Assembly (NCBI GenBank): GCA_017590115.1
Contig: JAGGNK010006448.1
Span: 11,099,049 to 11,163,048 of the forward strand
Direction of reading: 5' to 3'
From: Montifringilla adamsi
Taxonomy: Eukaryota > Chordata > Aves > Passeriformes > Passeridae
DNA: 64,000 nt
Shown: in pieces, positions 13,180-26,000 of the stretch
Layout of the letters: each line of letters opens with the position of its first letter
Numbering within the stretch: the stretch's first letter is position 1
The notes under the pieces: model-generated
What the model saw: only the letters and a program-made list of their open reading frames with translations
Databases searched by the model: none
What the model was told of the DNA's origin: nothing
Made by a program: the position numbers and the translations under genes

Positions 13180-13350
13180 TATGCTGAGGAAGTGGGAGGC
13201 CCGGGTTCCTCTCCCGCCCCAGCCCGAGGGGCCCAAACCCACATCTCCCACATCCCATGAGAGTGCCCCAACAACCAGGCTGGAGGCTACCTTGGGCGGA
13301 GGAGCCTCCTCCACCCCTGCTTTGAAACTGCCACACTCTGCAGCCAGGAA
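13180..13350. repeat. Ancient amniote tRNA-related inverted repeat (GC-rich)
   Basis: The arms AAGTGGGAGGCCCGGGTT (about 13190-13207) and AACCCACATCTCCCACATC (about 13236-13254) are imperfect inverted copies. The right arm, read on the minus strand with the following GGTTGTTGGGGCACTC, resembles a tRNA-like SINE head (A-box then GGGTTT B-box region). I recognise the overall text (CTCCCACATCCCA, GAGTGCCC.AAC, CTCCTCCACCCCTGCT) as a dispersed amniote repeat but cannot name the family with confidence. It accounts for much of the local GC peak, including GGGCGG boxes at 13294 and 13365. Confidence 0.5.
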
Positions 13351-14592
13351 TTTCTGACTCGGGAGGGCGGAGGGGGCTGCGAGGGAGAGCAAGGAGGGAG
13401 CGTGTGCCTGACGCCGAAACCTCACTCTGAGCCTGTCAGCAGGGAGCGGGGAGCCCCGGGCTGCCTCCTCACTGCCCTGGCAGCTCTTATCCCGGGGGGG
13501 TTACACGCTGGCTGAGGGCTCTGGCACCCAAATTCCTCCTCTCTCCTTGGCATCGTGACTCTAGGAAAGGCTTTTAGCAAGGGGGCACTGCATCCCGAGC
13601 ACACTTCCCTGGGAGGCAGCAGGCAGGGGCCTCCTTTGCCCCTCTCCCACTTGCTCCAAGGGCTCTCACACGTCTTTTGGAGCGGTCGTTTGGAGTGGAG
13701 CTGCCACGATGCTGCGTGGGGACGTGCCAAGCACAGCTGCCAGGGCCCACCGAGCCCCTATACAAGTAAAATCCTTGTTTTCTCCATGCTAGGGAGGCTC
13801 TGGCAGGCACGAGGCACTAAGCTGCAAGTTTTGGCTGCTCTGGAGACCCCATGGAGGGTGGTTCTGGGCACCTGGGGGAGGAGATTCAAGGTGAAGAGTG
13901 AGGTGTTTCAAGGGTTTCCAGGAAGCTACAGGGTTAAGCAGCAGTAGAGTTGTGTTTTCCAGACAAGCTGCCTGAACACATGGATTTCAACCCAGTTTAT
14001 ACCCTTTGGTTTTGATCTTACCTACAGCAGAGGAGGTTTCTTTCTTTCCAAGCAGGCACACTGGGTGGCAGACGGAATTAATGTCCCCTCCCTGATGCTA
14101 GACAATAAATCAGCTCCTCACTAAAATTTGGGATTAAGAGTTGTCCAGAGAAATCAAAGTGGGAAATCAAGCAGTTTCCTCAACTTCAAGGCAATGGATG
14201 AGTGAAGAGGGACACACTCATCTTGAATCACTCAGATATGTGATTTCATGTTAAAACTCTAGCATTGCTGATACTTCTTCCAGTCTAAGATCAACTTTCC
14301 CAGTTAAAACATAGAAAAAAAAAAAGAAAAAAGAAACGAAAAAATGAATTATGCAAACAATTTAACAGCAGGGACCAGTCTTTCTTCAGGATGGGCAGAT
14401 GGAAGTCCTGAACAGCTACAAACAACAGTAGCCACGGTTTCAGTAACAGGGCCAAAATATCCTGTGAGCTTGGCAGCCATCATGAGCCAAGAAGTCATGA
14501 AAAGGCACATTACACTTAGCAATATCTGATAGAAGTTTGCCTCAGTATCAGTTCCAAGGAAAGGTTGAACTGATAATCACTTCTTTACCAAG

Positions 14593-14614
14593 AAAAAAAA
14601 AAAAAAAAAAAAAA
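14593..14614. repeat. Poly-A tract, 22 bases
   Basis: This is an uninterrupted homopolymer in intergenic DNA. No retroposed sequence was recognised upstream of it, so it is recorded as a simple repeat only. Confidence 0.95.
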
Positions 14615-17600
14615 GCCAGCTGGAAGGAAAAGCAGATTTTCTGGTAAATCTGTGACAACAGCATCAGCAGCTCCAACTGGTTTGTTGCCCGTTCCTTTTG
14701 GCAGCCCAGTCATCTCCCAAAGATCTACACGTCTCTATTAAGTAATCCATTTGGCTGGAGCAAAGGCATCCCCATTAGCCACTTAGCCAGCCCATTAAAA
14801 GGTCCTCCTAAGCTCTGTGGGCTGCTACACCTTCCTTGCAGAGCATCCATCAGCCTTGCAGGGTCCAGCACACCTCCTGAAAATCAGAAAAGAACAGGTT
14901 TTCTTCCTGCGAGATGGAGACCTCTGAGGGAAACCTCACTGTTGCTTCCTTCATGCTCTAGGAAGTTCTTCCTAAAAATTTCTCCTTTCTGGAGGGGTTC
15001 TTCTCCTCCAAAACATGCCAAATTACTCCCAAGGGGCAGAGGCACAGTCAGCCAGTGCACTTGCAAGGACACCTGCGGAGAACAGGCTTCAGCCATGCCT
15101 GGCACAGGCTAAACACCTGCTCTTGCTTACCAGCAGCACTCGGCCCTTCACCTTCTGCTTTCAGCAACTTGAACTGGTTCTGCACAGAGTCTGTTGCAAC
15201 TTCTCACACACACAGAAACACTCAAAGAACCATGGCAGGTAAAACCTGTGCAGGGAGACTCCTTCCAGCCCCATCGCAGCAGACTGCAGGCATCTTGCTG
15301 TTCTCTACATTCTTTTGGCATGTGCAGAGGCATCTTCCTGTTCCCCCAAGCCGATGATGGCCTCTATCACTTGCTGCTAGAAAAAGCAGCAGAGACTTTT
15401 CCATAAAACTATTTGAAAAATGCAGATTCCCTTCCCTTCTGTGTTGATGTGTATGCATAATGTGACACACCATTCAAGTAAATCTAGTTTTATTGACAGG
15501 AGTACACACAGAAAAGAACAGGCACATGCTCCCCTGAAACCAGACGAAAATGAAATTTTTATTTTCAGGTACGGACATTTATACCAACCAATACAGAGAA
15601 AACATTCTGTATTTTCTCTGATGTATTATGAATATTACTCAAAAAAAAAATCAACAAACATTAACCACAAACATAAATGCATGATCTACACAGAATGCTT
15701 GAAAGTAATTGCAAAAGGATTTGTTGAGTAATTCCAGGAAAAAAAATAAGGATTGTCAGAAGACAACCTGGTTGTGGGAAGAGGCACTTAATTCACTGCA
15801 TGAATGACTCACAGTGAATTACTTGCATAACTCCACTCAAGGAAATCACTACTCTGCAAAAGTGCATACATGTTAAATCAACCAAAACACAGAGTGGTCC
15901 ATATTCTTGGTACAATGCTGCCTTCCTGCTGGTACAGAATGAGGAAAAATCCTCTCAGCTGGGCTGGAAGGGGGAGAAATCCTCTCTTTTGCTATCCTGG
16001 CAATGTTTTCAAGAGACATTTAACAGTGCTCACTTGTCCTATTCATGCTTGGCACTTACATTAAAAAGAAAATCCAGGCCGGCAATATTCAAGAACAAGC
16101 TCTTGTTGACAGTGAAACTTTGACTAATAAATCTGAGGCTGCACTTCCCACCCAACTCAATTTAATGCCATAAGATAATTATGGTTCTTTCCTGGAAAAC
16201 AGAGAGCTCCATGAAGAAGGTCAGCTGGCATGAACACTAACAAGATTTACTTTCTTCAGAATACACAGGATAAATAACTCCTTCCTTTATATGCTATTTG
16301 TGCTTGAACTGTGAGGTACAAAGCTTACTGGAATTAAACAAAGGGAACTATTTTTCACTGTTTCACCTCACTTTAATTCCCCATAGCATATTCAGAACTG
16401 AAAAATAGAAAGGAAGAAAGGGGGGGAAAAAACCACCATAGCTCTTTGTAAGTCTCATGTGCCTGACCAGCATGACCACAATCCACCAGCCGTGCTTCAG
16501 CCACCACATTCAGATGTTACTGTGAGCAGATGATACACATCCTCTTGGATGCAACACAGTGATTTACACTGCATAAACTGGGAGCTTTTTCTCTAGGTAT
16601 AGAAAAAGCAGAAACTTCAGCTAGTATTCCAGAGCCCTTCAGTTAGGAGCTTTATTTCTTCTAAGAACAGCTTGGTCCATAGGGAGACTTCACTGCCCGT
16701 ATCTTGAAGGAGCAGCAGCTGCAGTAGGAACAGCTGGGCACAGAGAGCATCCCATCTTGGAGCAGAGCCCCACGGTACCAATGGCACTCAGGACAACAGC
16801 GTCCCTGGGGAGGCAGGAGAGGCGAGTTTGGCTTGGAAGAGCTGCCCAACAGCTGCAGCACTGACTGCAAAGGACAGACCTGTCAGACCTGTGTGGTGGC
16901 AGCTGCAGCCTGGGCCACCACCACCCCAGTGGGGCCAGAGAGCAGGAGTGAGCACGAGCAAATGGATCCTGCTGCCCAACAATATCCCAGCTATGCTGAT
17001 AGAATGGAGTAGAAGCCCCAGCTCCTCCTGGTAATTTCTGCTGACAATCAAATAAAATGCATAAATAATCCCTGGAACTTGGACTTGAATCTAGGCTTTT
17101 CCTTTGTCCTGGTGTAAACAATGCTGCATGTCATTCACTCATGGTGAACATTCCCATCAAAAAGATCCTCAATATTATGTTTTGGTCATGCGCTAGATGG
17201 GAAGACCCAAGCAGCTCAGCCTAAGGAAAACCTACAGCACCCAAAAGTATGCTCTAAAAAAACAGAGTATCCCACACAGGAGAGGGACAAGAACTCTGGT
17301 GCAGCTTTTAACTCACGTTTGACGAAAGCAAGTATGATCTCTGTATCCATGTTGAGCCCAGCAACTTAAAAGCAGGATGTGCCCTGGCTCCTGAATGGCA
17401 GTGGGACTACCTCCAGTTTCTCCTCAAGGTTATTGTACTTTTCAGCATGTGCTGGACCCGTGGCTAAGATCCATAGGGAATTTTCTATCTCAAAGCAGAT
17501 GAAGCTATTGATTCCAGGCCAGTTTGGGAGTTAAGTGGTGCCAAGGTGCAGACAGTGGAAACCCGATTTCATACATCAGAGTATGGCCCTGCTTTTCCAT

Positions 17601-18652
17601 AGATTAATATTGCTCCAAATCTATGAACCAGTTTTAAACACTGAGTTTATGAAATTCATGCTTGTTTTGTGAGCTGATTCCTAAAAATCATCTTTGGCTT
17701 TGTTACTTATCAGCAGCTCTCTTTCAGGCAAGGGAACAAATCTCCCACTTCTAAAAGAGAACTGCTGTATTAACGCAGGAGCACACACATCTGGCAAGTG
17801 CTTGCTCTGGGAGAATATAGCTCCAGATGGATACTGCACATCCCACAGGTGACTTGTGCTGTGACAACCCACGCCAAATTCACTTAGAGGCAACTAAGAC
17901 AGCTGCATGGTGGTTGTGAGGTAGACTTTTGGTGGAAATATGAGAAATTCTTAACGCATATTCCCTTGTAGAAAAGAAGAGATGACAATTCATATTGTAC
18001 CAGGTCCTGCAACTTGCTGCACTGAGGGATTACCGACAAATGCACATTTCATCCAGGACTAAAAATCCTGCATCAAGATAGCAGAGTGAAGTACTTGAGA
18101 CAGTTGGAAGACACAGGAAGGAATTTCACATGATTTTTAGAAAAAAGCAGTTTCTGAGTGTCTTGCTAAATCAAGCAACAAACTCATCAGACAGAAGCAC
18201 AGGATTGAGAGGTAACACCAGATTTTGGAGTTATGCTGTTAACCCACCTCACTTCTGCCCACTGGCCTTACACATTTCCACTGTCCAGCCCAGTGAGCTT
18301 GCCAGTTGCTTTGGAAAGAGACCATACCCCGTCTGCACTGGTGCAACTTCAGTGGTTGTTCCATCACAATTTTTTAAAATCTATTTGCAATACTTTTCTA
18401 CAATTAAAGCTAAAATCTTGGTAAATGTGATCTGAGAGATCTCAAACTGGAGAAATCTGGGAAAACCAAGCTGGCATGTATTACTATGTTTAGTACCTCC
18501 AAGCGCATTTTTAGCTCTTGGGGCTACTGATGCCACTGAGAGGTGTTTTGAGATGTCAGACATGTCCTGACTTACCTCAGCCCCATAACTTCTGCCTTCA
18601 GCCACATATTTGTAATGACAACAGACTTAAGACAGGCTTCTGAGAAATGCCT

Positions 18653-18658
18653 TTTATT
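18653..18658 (-). promoter_or_regulatory. Distal polyadenylation signal candidate (AATAAA)
   Basis: On the minus strand the hexamer sits in CATACAATAAAAGGC and is followed within about 40 bases by a TGT-rich stretch (CCTGTCTTAAGTCTGTTG). This is the arrangement expected of a cleavage site with a GU-rich downstream element. It would give ABCC4 a UTR of about 4.3 kb. Use is inferred, not shown. Confidence 0.4.
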
Positions 18659-18947
18659 GTATGACAGCAGTTGTCACGTGAATGTCCACAAATGAAATCA
18701 TTCCATAGTAATGCCAAAATCAAATTATTGCAACAAATGCAAGAACCAAACCAAAACAAAACCAGAGTTAAAATGATGAAAAAGCAGCGCGCTGTTACAC
18801 AGTGTAAAACACACAGAGAAAGCCACATCTTCTGCAGAACTGTCATGCTCATCACCATTACAAGAAAGAAGTGATTTCAATTCCTTCCTCCCTCCTCCAA
18901 AAAAAAAGTGCCAAATTTTGAAGTGAGATATTTCAAAGGGTCAGTTT

Positions 18948-18953
<6 letters not shown>

Positions 18954-18981
<28 letters not shown>

Positions 18982-18999
18982 GAAAAAAAAAAGAAAAAG
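18954..18999. repeat. Long A-rich tract (A28 followed by interrupted A run)
   Basis: The tract is 28 consecutive A, then G-interrupted A runs to about 18999. On the ABCC4 strand it is a T tract inside the proposed distal 3' UTR. It may be length-variable and prone to assembly error. Confidence 0.95.
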
Positions 19000-21900
19000 C
19001 AGTATTCTGCTGGTTCTTTTTGCAATCTTATTTCACATATGTATTGGGAAAGCTGAAAGAAACCATCAATATTACTTAAGCAACCAGCATTACTGAGGCT
19101 GGTCAGAAAGTCCTCCCTCTTCCAAAGGGCAGTGGGCAGTACAAATGGTATCACAAAGATTATGTCCATCTGGCAAATGGTGCGGTTCACCAAAGAGAAT
19201 TTTTGTCCTTAAAACAAACAAATAAGTAAAACATGAAATAATCTATCCTGGCAAACTGTGGCTTTGGAAATGCCAACATGTTCTGTCAGCTCACAGTGGT
19301 CTTTGGAGAAGTGGTGGAGCAAAGACATACCAAAACAAATGTGTGAAAAACAATTCTCAAGATCAGAAGTAGAGGCTGTTCCTAGATTTTTACACCTAAG
19401 AAACAATAGTTCTGTAACTGATCATTTTTAGTATTACAGTATAAAATTATATTTATTAGAAATAAGACTCCAGAATACTTTAAGGCACCTCATGGCGAAG
19501 AAATGTTTTAAAGGCTTGAATAACTCAGGAGACTGAGTTCTTTTTCCAAGATCCCCAGTAAGGTATGCAACTCAGATTTAGAAATGCTTTGCTATTTCTA
19601 AATAAAGCACAACATTTTTCAAAATGGAAGTTTAAAGCTATTTAAATTTTTCTTTGTAAGGAAACATAAGACACCTTGATGGAAAGATAACGTATTCATT
19701 TAACAGACCAAGACTTTTACCACATGAAGGCCTTTTTCTTCCCCTGATCTGAGTTCTGCCATTCAGGTACACTGCACCTTTTTTACCCAACTAGAATGAA
19801 ATGGGTCACTCGGTCTTAATCAACATCTGAACAAACAGCTATCAACAATACCAGCAAAACCAGTTTCCTGAATAAAATATTTTTGTTGCTTTAAATCAAA
19901 AAGATGAAATAATGCCAATGACAGACATGAATGACTGGCTATCAGTTGTTCTACTCAGCAATTTATGGGTTTCAAGTGTGATTTTGTAGAAAATTTGTTT
20001 TGTCTTATATTGATATTTGATACCTACAGCAAGTAGTGTCCTGCCAAAACACGCAAAGAAGCAGAATCAGCAGTTTCAGAGATACCTAACATTTTTGTGC
20101 ACATTCAAAAAGCTACAGGATCAAATTAATTCTAGCTTATAGACTGATAGCTAGATCAGTCAGGGTCTCATACGAGTGAGTCTGCAGCAGCCAGCGTTTT
20201 GGAGTTCTGCTCTGAAATATAACTTACCATAGATTCATTTCAGAGCTGAAATGAACTAAAACTGTAATTATACCCTTGGTTTACGTGTGCAGATCTCCTT
20301 GGGTCTGATAAAAAAATATAAACTCGAGGTATGTATGGCCAGGAGAACTTACTATTCTCTTACAGTATCTAGAAGTCTCCATATTATACATCACATTTTT
20401 TTCTCCTATAAGAACTGTTTAAAAATAATAAGAATTCCATATTGTAGAACACAGACTCTGAATGTATTCACACTGCTTAAAAAAGAAGATAAACAAAGGA
20501 GCTAAACTCCCAACTCAATGAAGTGCACTGCCTTACTGGTCAGCTCACCATAGCTGTGTTTTGCACCACTCCAATGAGGATTTTCCATGGCAAAGCTTGA
20601 GCAGAGTTTGGACAGGATCCACGGATCCTTGCCAAAAAGGCAGTTGTGGACAAGGCCATGAGGTTGAACTTTCTTTACGCTACACAGTCCCCTAGAATTA
20701 TCTAACATGACTCTGCACATTTAAACTTTACATCTTCACTTACCTGTGCAATGCAACCACTACTCTCACTCAGCTGCAGAACAACCCTATCCTTATTTCA
20801 GTCAATTTCAATGAAAAAGAAAACAACCACAGAACACATAGGATGGTAAGTGTGCTCTAGGACACTGTATAAGTGGACTGCAGCAGCTCAGAGAAGGGCC
20901 AAGCAACAGAGCAAGTGGATGTGGCTGGCGAGCTCTCAGAAGGGTCTGCCACAAGCACTGCACACACGAGCACATCCGTGCCACGTGGCTTGGTGGCTGG
21001 TAGCTGCCCCTGGCTGGCTTGTTTTTATTTTATCATCGGATGTAGCACAAGCTTCCTGCTGCTCATCGCCATGTGAAGTTTGGTTCCAGTGATCTCAGTG
21101 TTACAGTGTAAGGTGCTACACACTGCAGGAGAAGGGCTAGGACTTGACAAAAAGGCTAGGGACAAAAGCATCTCATTTTCTAACTCCCCTCTAATGATTT
21201 TTAAGCACATTAAGAGGATGTTACCAGCAAGCACAAATGCCTGATGTTGGTTCCACAAGCTCCATAGGCCCCTGTCCCTCAGAAAGCTGGCTGGTGGCAC
21301 GGCAGACACAATCCCCTCTCTCCTGGGATCTCAGAGCAGGACAGCAAGCCCCAGCGCAGGGAGGATGCTGTAACAGGGGAACAAGGATTCTGCCTCTCAG
21401 CATCGGGCTGGCTCCGAGCAGGAAGATGTCCAAGATGAGTGGTTGCGCTGAGGCACAGACTTTGGCCTCAATTTACTTCTCAGTAAGAAGTAACTTTGTA
21501 TGTGACTAAACTGCACTCTGGTAGGACTGCTTGAAATGAGAAACATTCGTGTTTGCCTTACTTTCAGACCACTGGATGAACATTGGGTAAATAACACTTG
21601 TTACAAAGGCAATAGCAAGCATCTTCAGTATTTTTAAAAAAGCACAATATTTTCCATGTCCTGAAGAAATCTTTTGCATTTTAGTCTCTCCTGTGCCCTT
21701 TAAACAGCAGGATGAATAGATGTATTTTCTACTGGACCTCAAAGAATAGCTCACTAAATTTGAAAAAATCTGAAGCAGCACAGCACTTGCTTGGTTTATT
21801 TTTTAAACATGGGAATAGTGCCTTTGTGTTGAAGTGCTTTGCTGAATCAGGACATAACTTATGAATATTGAACCCCTCTCTCACTGCATTCCTCTCTATC

Positions 21901-22389
21901 AGCAACAGCCATTTGAAACTACAGGTTGTATTTTCCTACTTATTCTGGCAGGATGGTAACTTCATACAGCTGAAGTTCGACAGAACCCCTGATGCAAAAC
22001 TAAAGTTACATATTTTTAACATATATCTAATGAATTTGTTGTGTACCCTGCAGTTATAGCTTTGGCTTGAAGGCACAAATATTAAGGCACAATAAATGCA
22101 AATAATGTATACATTTCAATGTGTTGTGTTGAAGATAACTTTGTACTACACAGTATTTAGGTATAATGACATGTCATTCAAACATTTCCTCAAGTTATTT
22201 TAATACCTTTTTTCTTTGATAACCTGGGTAAAAAGAGGAATGTATGTTAAATTATTTAAATATTTCTTCAGTGCAAATATGGTAATTTTCTTCTGAAGCA
22301 CAGAAGATTGAGATTGATTTTTCAGCATTTGGATTTTAGCAAAATAAAACTAATATTTACATTCATCTTGAACAGCATTATTTGAACTG

Positions 22390-22395
22390 TTTATT
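22390..22395 (-). promoter_or_regulatory. Proximal polyadenylation signal candidate (AATAAA)
   Basis: An AATAAA on the minus strand lies about 580 bases after the ABCC4 stop, preceded by a T-rich run. The downstream sequence is only modestly T/GT-rich, so this signal looks weaker than the distal one. Confidence 0.3.
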
Positions 22396-22977
22396 TAAAA
22401 AAAAAAGTATATAGTACTTTTCCATCAAAATGAAAAAGTGTTTTTGGCTTCTTCAAGTTTTTTTCCTACCAGCCCGCATAGATACTTGTGACAGGTAGAA
22501 AGACAGTTCCTCTAGACAAGTGAGTTGCACACTACCAAATCTGCTGTTCAGACAGAGCTGTCATGCTAAAGAGACACTGAAAAAAAATTTGGTTTTGCTT
22601 GCTCTCAAAATATTTCTAAAAGAAAAAAGGACACATCCAATTATTTTACTAAGCTCCAAATAAGCACACTAGACCTGTTAGGTGTCCTGCACCTGTTTAA
22701 ATAGAGATCTCTACCACATAACTTTCAAATAAAAACTGAATCTGCCTAATTTCCTTAGCAATACAAACATAATTAGTTGGAACAAAAAACATATTGCACT
22801 GAAATGAAAGAAACAGGGACAATATAAATTTTCTTCTCAGTATTAAATAGGAAGGATGTCCAGTGCAAAGAATTGCCCCCCTCCCTTTCCTCTCCCCTTG
22901 ACACTTGCCAACACTGCCACTGAGTTTAGATGATCTCAGGTTTACATTCTACAGAGAACAGTTAAGGCAATGAGGAA

Positions 22978-23085
22978 TCACAGTGCAGTTTCAGTTATGC
23001 ATAATCCTGAGGAAGGATCCAAGGAGGAGTCTGTGGCAAGCTGACCATTCTGAACAACTTCTGGGTAATTCTTGCTGAAGTATAC
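22978..23085 (-). CDS. ABCC4: ABCC4 last coding exon (human exon 31 equivalent): C-terminal tail with PDZ ligand
   Basis: The coding part is 108 bases: 35 codons and TGA at 22980-22978. Acceptor is TATTTTTCCTAG. It begins VYFSKNYPEVVQ, aligned in kind with the VYFKRNYP start of the mammalian tail. The middle (NGQLATDSSLDPSSG) is divergent, and the end is CITETAL. Family knowledge: the ETAL end of MRP4 is a class I PDZ ligand that binds scaffolds such as NHERF proteins and influences apical targeting and recycling. Conservation of both ends around a variable middle, in the right phase and distance, is the evidence that this is the real terminal exon. The exon continues into the 3' UTR. Confidence 0.9.
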   Translation of the reverse strand, partial: VYFSKNYPEVVQNGQLATDSSLDPSSGLCITETAL

Positions 23086-26000
23086 CTAGGAAAAATATTA
23101 GATACTATGAGTAATTATGTAACAAAGTCCATTTAGCTTCAAACAATATTTCTGCAGATAAATATAGTAGAGATAAATACATATCCTTAAGGAATCACAA
23201 CAGGAACTTCAGGTTAGTGGCATTCAGTAAATGTACGTCACTGAAAAATTAGTAAAATTACTAGATGAACTCACAATAAAACAAAATGTGTGAAAAATCC
23301 CACACAACCTGTCAATCCCTCAAATTTTGTTAATTCAGATGAATAGATAAGACTTATCGCTTTACATTAAACTGATAAGTAAAATCATTTCACTAGCTCA
23401 AAACATGGAGATAAATTAAAAACAGGATGACAAAGAAGCTGTGAAATCTTGCGTCTGCACAAGGGTTTCTCATTTTCACACATAAAATGAACACAATGGA
23501 TTTGGATGTTAAAATCAGGTTGTAATCCCTATATTTTACAAACTGTGATTGACAACCATTGAAACTTCGAAGTATATGTATGAAATATCCCAGCCTTTAA
23601 TTTGTGCTGCAGAGCAGTTATAGGGCCTATAGAAATGTGATCTCTGGATAGTGAACCACAATAATGAAAGAAGAAGCAAAAGCTTTAACAATGACTCAAC
23701 CAAGCAACTTCTCTAAAACGTAAGATGATACCAAATAATAGGACAGTTCTTTGCCAAGCCTTTGAGTTCCTGAATTCTACCAATTTCTAGCTCAACTAGA
23801 AGAGATACAGGTTTCCTGATAAATGTATAATCAGAACATAAAGGAAATGAAATGCTGTCAAGTTTCACTGTTCCACAATCATCAGTTTTTAGCAGCTGTA
23901 TCATATCTCTGTTCCTTGACAGATGCGCATAACAAAATGAAATAATGTCAAGACTTGTGTGCTCTTATCTAAAAATGTGTTGGGTGAAAAAGGACTTCAA
24001 ATGCAATTTTTTTTTTCAAAGAAGAATGTGAAAAGTTTTGTTTGAGTCTTTAAAAACAGAAAATACACTATCTTCCTGAAGCTGACACGTGTCACGAGTT
24101 AGGTCTCATAGTCAGACTGCTTTGAGTACAGCTTATGAAACATTTCTGCAATTTATATTTAAGAGTTTTGTCAACAAAGGTCAGTTTGTTTGATAATAAC
24201 GTCCTTTTCATATACATGAATGTAAGACACATGGGATAAAAAAGAAATAGTCATTTTACAAAAATGTTCCTGTAAGTACCACTGTCATCTTTTGTGCACT
24301 CACTAATGCAGGGTATATGCATTTTTACAAGTTTCAAAGAATATTAAAATCTGATTTGAATCAACAGAAGAATTGGGAGTCCTGTTAAGAGACATTCCTC
24401 AGTAACCAGTCACAATCGGATGCAACAGAGGGAAGTTAATGAGGCTGCTGACTGCACACAGGCTGCAGACGGCAGCCTCAGCACTGCCATCCCATTCCTG
24501 GCTTAAAACATAAAACTTTGGCATACTTTTAATGCAGCTTTTGAATGCGATTTTTTAAAATGGAAAGCTAATAGAAAACCTTGGCACATTACTAGAGATG
24601 TAATGAAATGGCAGCTGCTTTTCAACTGTCTCATTGCAATTCTTCCCCTGAGCCCAATCCCTCAAGATATTAAATGCCCAAGTCTTTATACAAGTTTCTT
24701 CCAGTGCCAACAGAGCTGCAACCTTTTTAAAAGTAATCACCGAGGTGAGATAACACCTAGTATTTTAATATTTACACACCTGTCATAGCTTTAAAGTAAA
24801 ATAAAACAACCCTTATTTTTCCCTCAAAGTACTCAAACCTGACTGACAGAAACCCATCCCCATCCTGATGCCACCAAAGCCTGCAGAAAAGCCTCTCTCA
24901 ACACTTCCAAGAGCAGGGAGAACACACCAACTTCTGTTTATCTGAATAACTGAGCACTTTTATTTTTTTCTTTTCTCACTGCTTGATGATTATTTCTCTG
25001 TTTCCCACAGGATTTTCTCCTAGCAGCTTCTTGTAAACCAAGAAAAGATAGTAACAGTCTCACGATGTCAAGTATAACTCAGCTGCCATCAGGCTCATGG
25101 GCTGTTTGATGCATACTCAGCAGTATCCAATTTGATTTGTGCCTGTGTTGTTCTCTTTGACATTTGCACAAAAAATGGGGATACTCAGTGACCAAGTGAA
25201 CCATACAATAGCAACTGGATCAATTTGGAAGCCTGAGCTAAGGGTCCAGCAATAGCTCAGTCTTGCAATGCTTCGCTAAGAGCCCATGAGATTTTTTAAA
25301 AATTATGTTTCTTAAATATGTCCAAGTTAGTCTTCCCAATTTAAGATGTGTAGTACCTCCTAATTTGCACTTAAAGGAGATATGCAAAATCAGTACTTTT
25401 CCAGAAAATGCATTTGAAGTTTCAGCTTACTGAAAGAAGATCTTGGTACAAGTTTGTGTTGTACAGGTCCAAACTGAAATAAATCAAGATTCGGGTCCAA
25501 AATGCAACAAATCAAATAATCATTGCCAAAGCATAGCCACATTCCAAACCATTTTCCTTAGCAACCCATTGCAATGCTTTTTGAAAACTATGTATGTATG
25601 TCATATTACCATTTCTTTTTATGTGCAGCATGCTGTTTTCCAAAAACAGAAAGAAAGCTGTTCTTCATAAAAACAGTTCTTAGTAACCACAGTAGGAATG
25701 TGGGAAACCAACAGCAATACATGCAGCAGACTCCGTAGTGTAAAAAGAAAAGCCATTGGAATCAGCTCTTCTGACTAAGCGACTTCTCTGAAAGTATGCA
25801 TGAAGCACAAGGGACAGCAACAACAAAACCCTGAATTGTCCAAGTCCTTCAAACAGAAGGAACTGTAACTCTGCTTCTGGGTAGCTGCTGACTGGAGATA
25901 CAGTCTCTTGATTCCCATATTTTTGGTCCGAGTGTGGATAAGCACCATGCTTTGCATTCTTGGCAGATGCTAAAGCTTGTATCTGCCTTCTAGCCTGGGA

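Larger units (their letters stand above)
12241..18652. other. Intergenic, no supported gene; GC-rich peak at 13.2-13.9 kb
   Basis: This holds the tRNA-related inverted repeat, the A22 tract and a GC-richer zone at 13.2-13.9 kb with scattered CpG and three GGGCGG/CCGCCC boxes (13213, 13294, 13365). A further GC-richer zone lies at 16.65-17.05 kb, where a minus-strand frame of 143 codons and a minus-strand AATAAA near 16650 are present. Neither shows a recognisable product. A non-coding transcript is possible but unsupported. Confidence 0.5.
18653..22977 (-). other. ABCC4: Probable ABCC4 3' UTR (up to about 4.3 kb)
   Basis: This is the stretch after the ABCC4 stop on the minus strand. It is AT-rich, without recognised repeats other than A/T tracts, and with no credible coding frame. 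AATAAA hexamers on the minus strand occur at 22395-22390, 21800-21795 and 18658-18653. The true 3' end cannot be fixed from sequence alone: a UTR of about 0.6 kb or about 4.3 kb is possible, or alternative use of both. It includes a long poly-A tract (plus strand) at 18954-18981. Confidence 0.5.

Noticed and set aside
13153..13947. Overlapping GC-rich frames of 90-130 codons on both strands
   Set aside because: They coincide with a GC-rich repeat and low-stop composition, overlap each other on opposite strands, and show no domain.
16661..17121. 143-codon minus-strand frame with a nearby AATAAA as a possible gene end
   Set aside because: The peptide is Ser/Cys-rich low-complexity text without a recognisable family, and no splice or promoter context was found.
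18954..18999. Poly-A run as the tail of a processed pseudogene
   Set aside because: No gene-like sequence or target-site duplication was recognisable beside it, and it lies in the proposed ABCC4 UTR.
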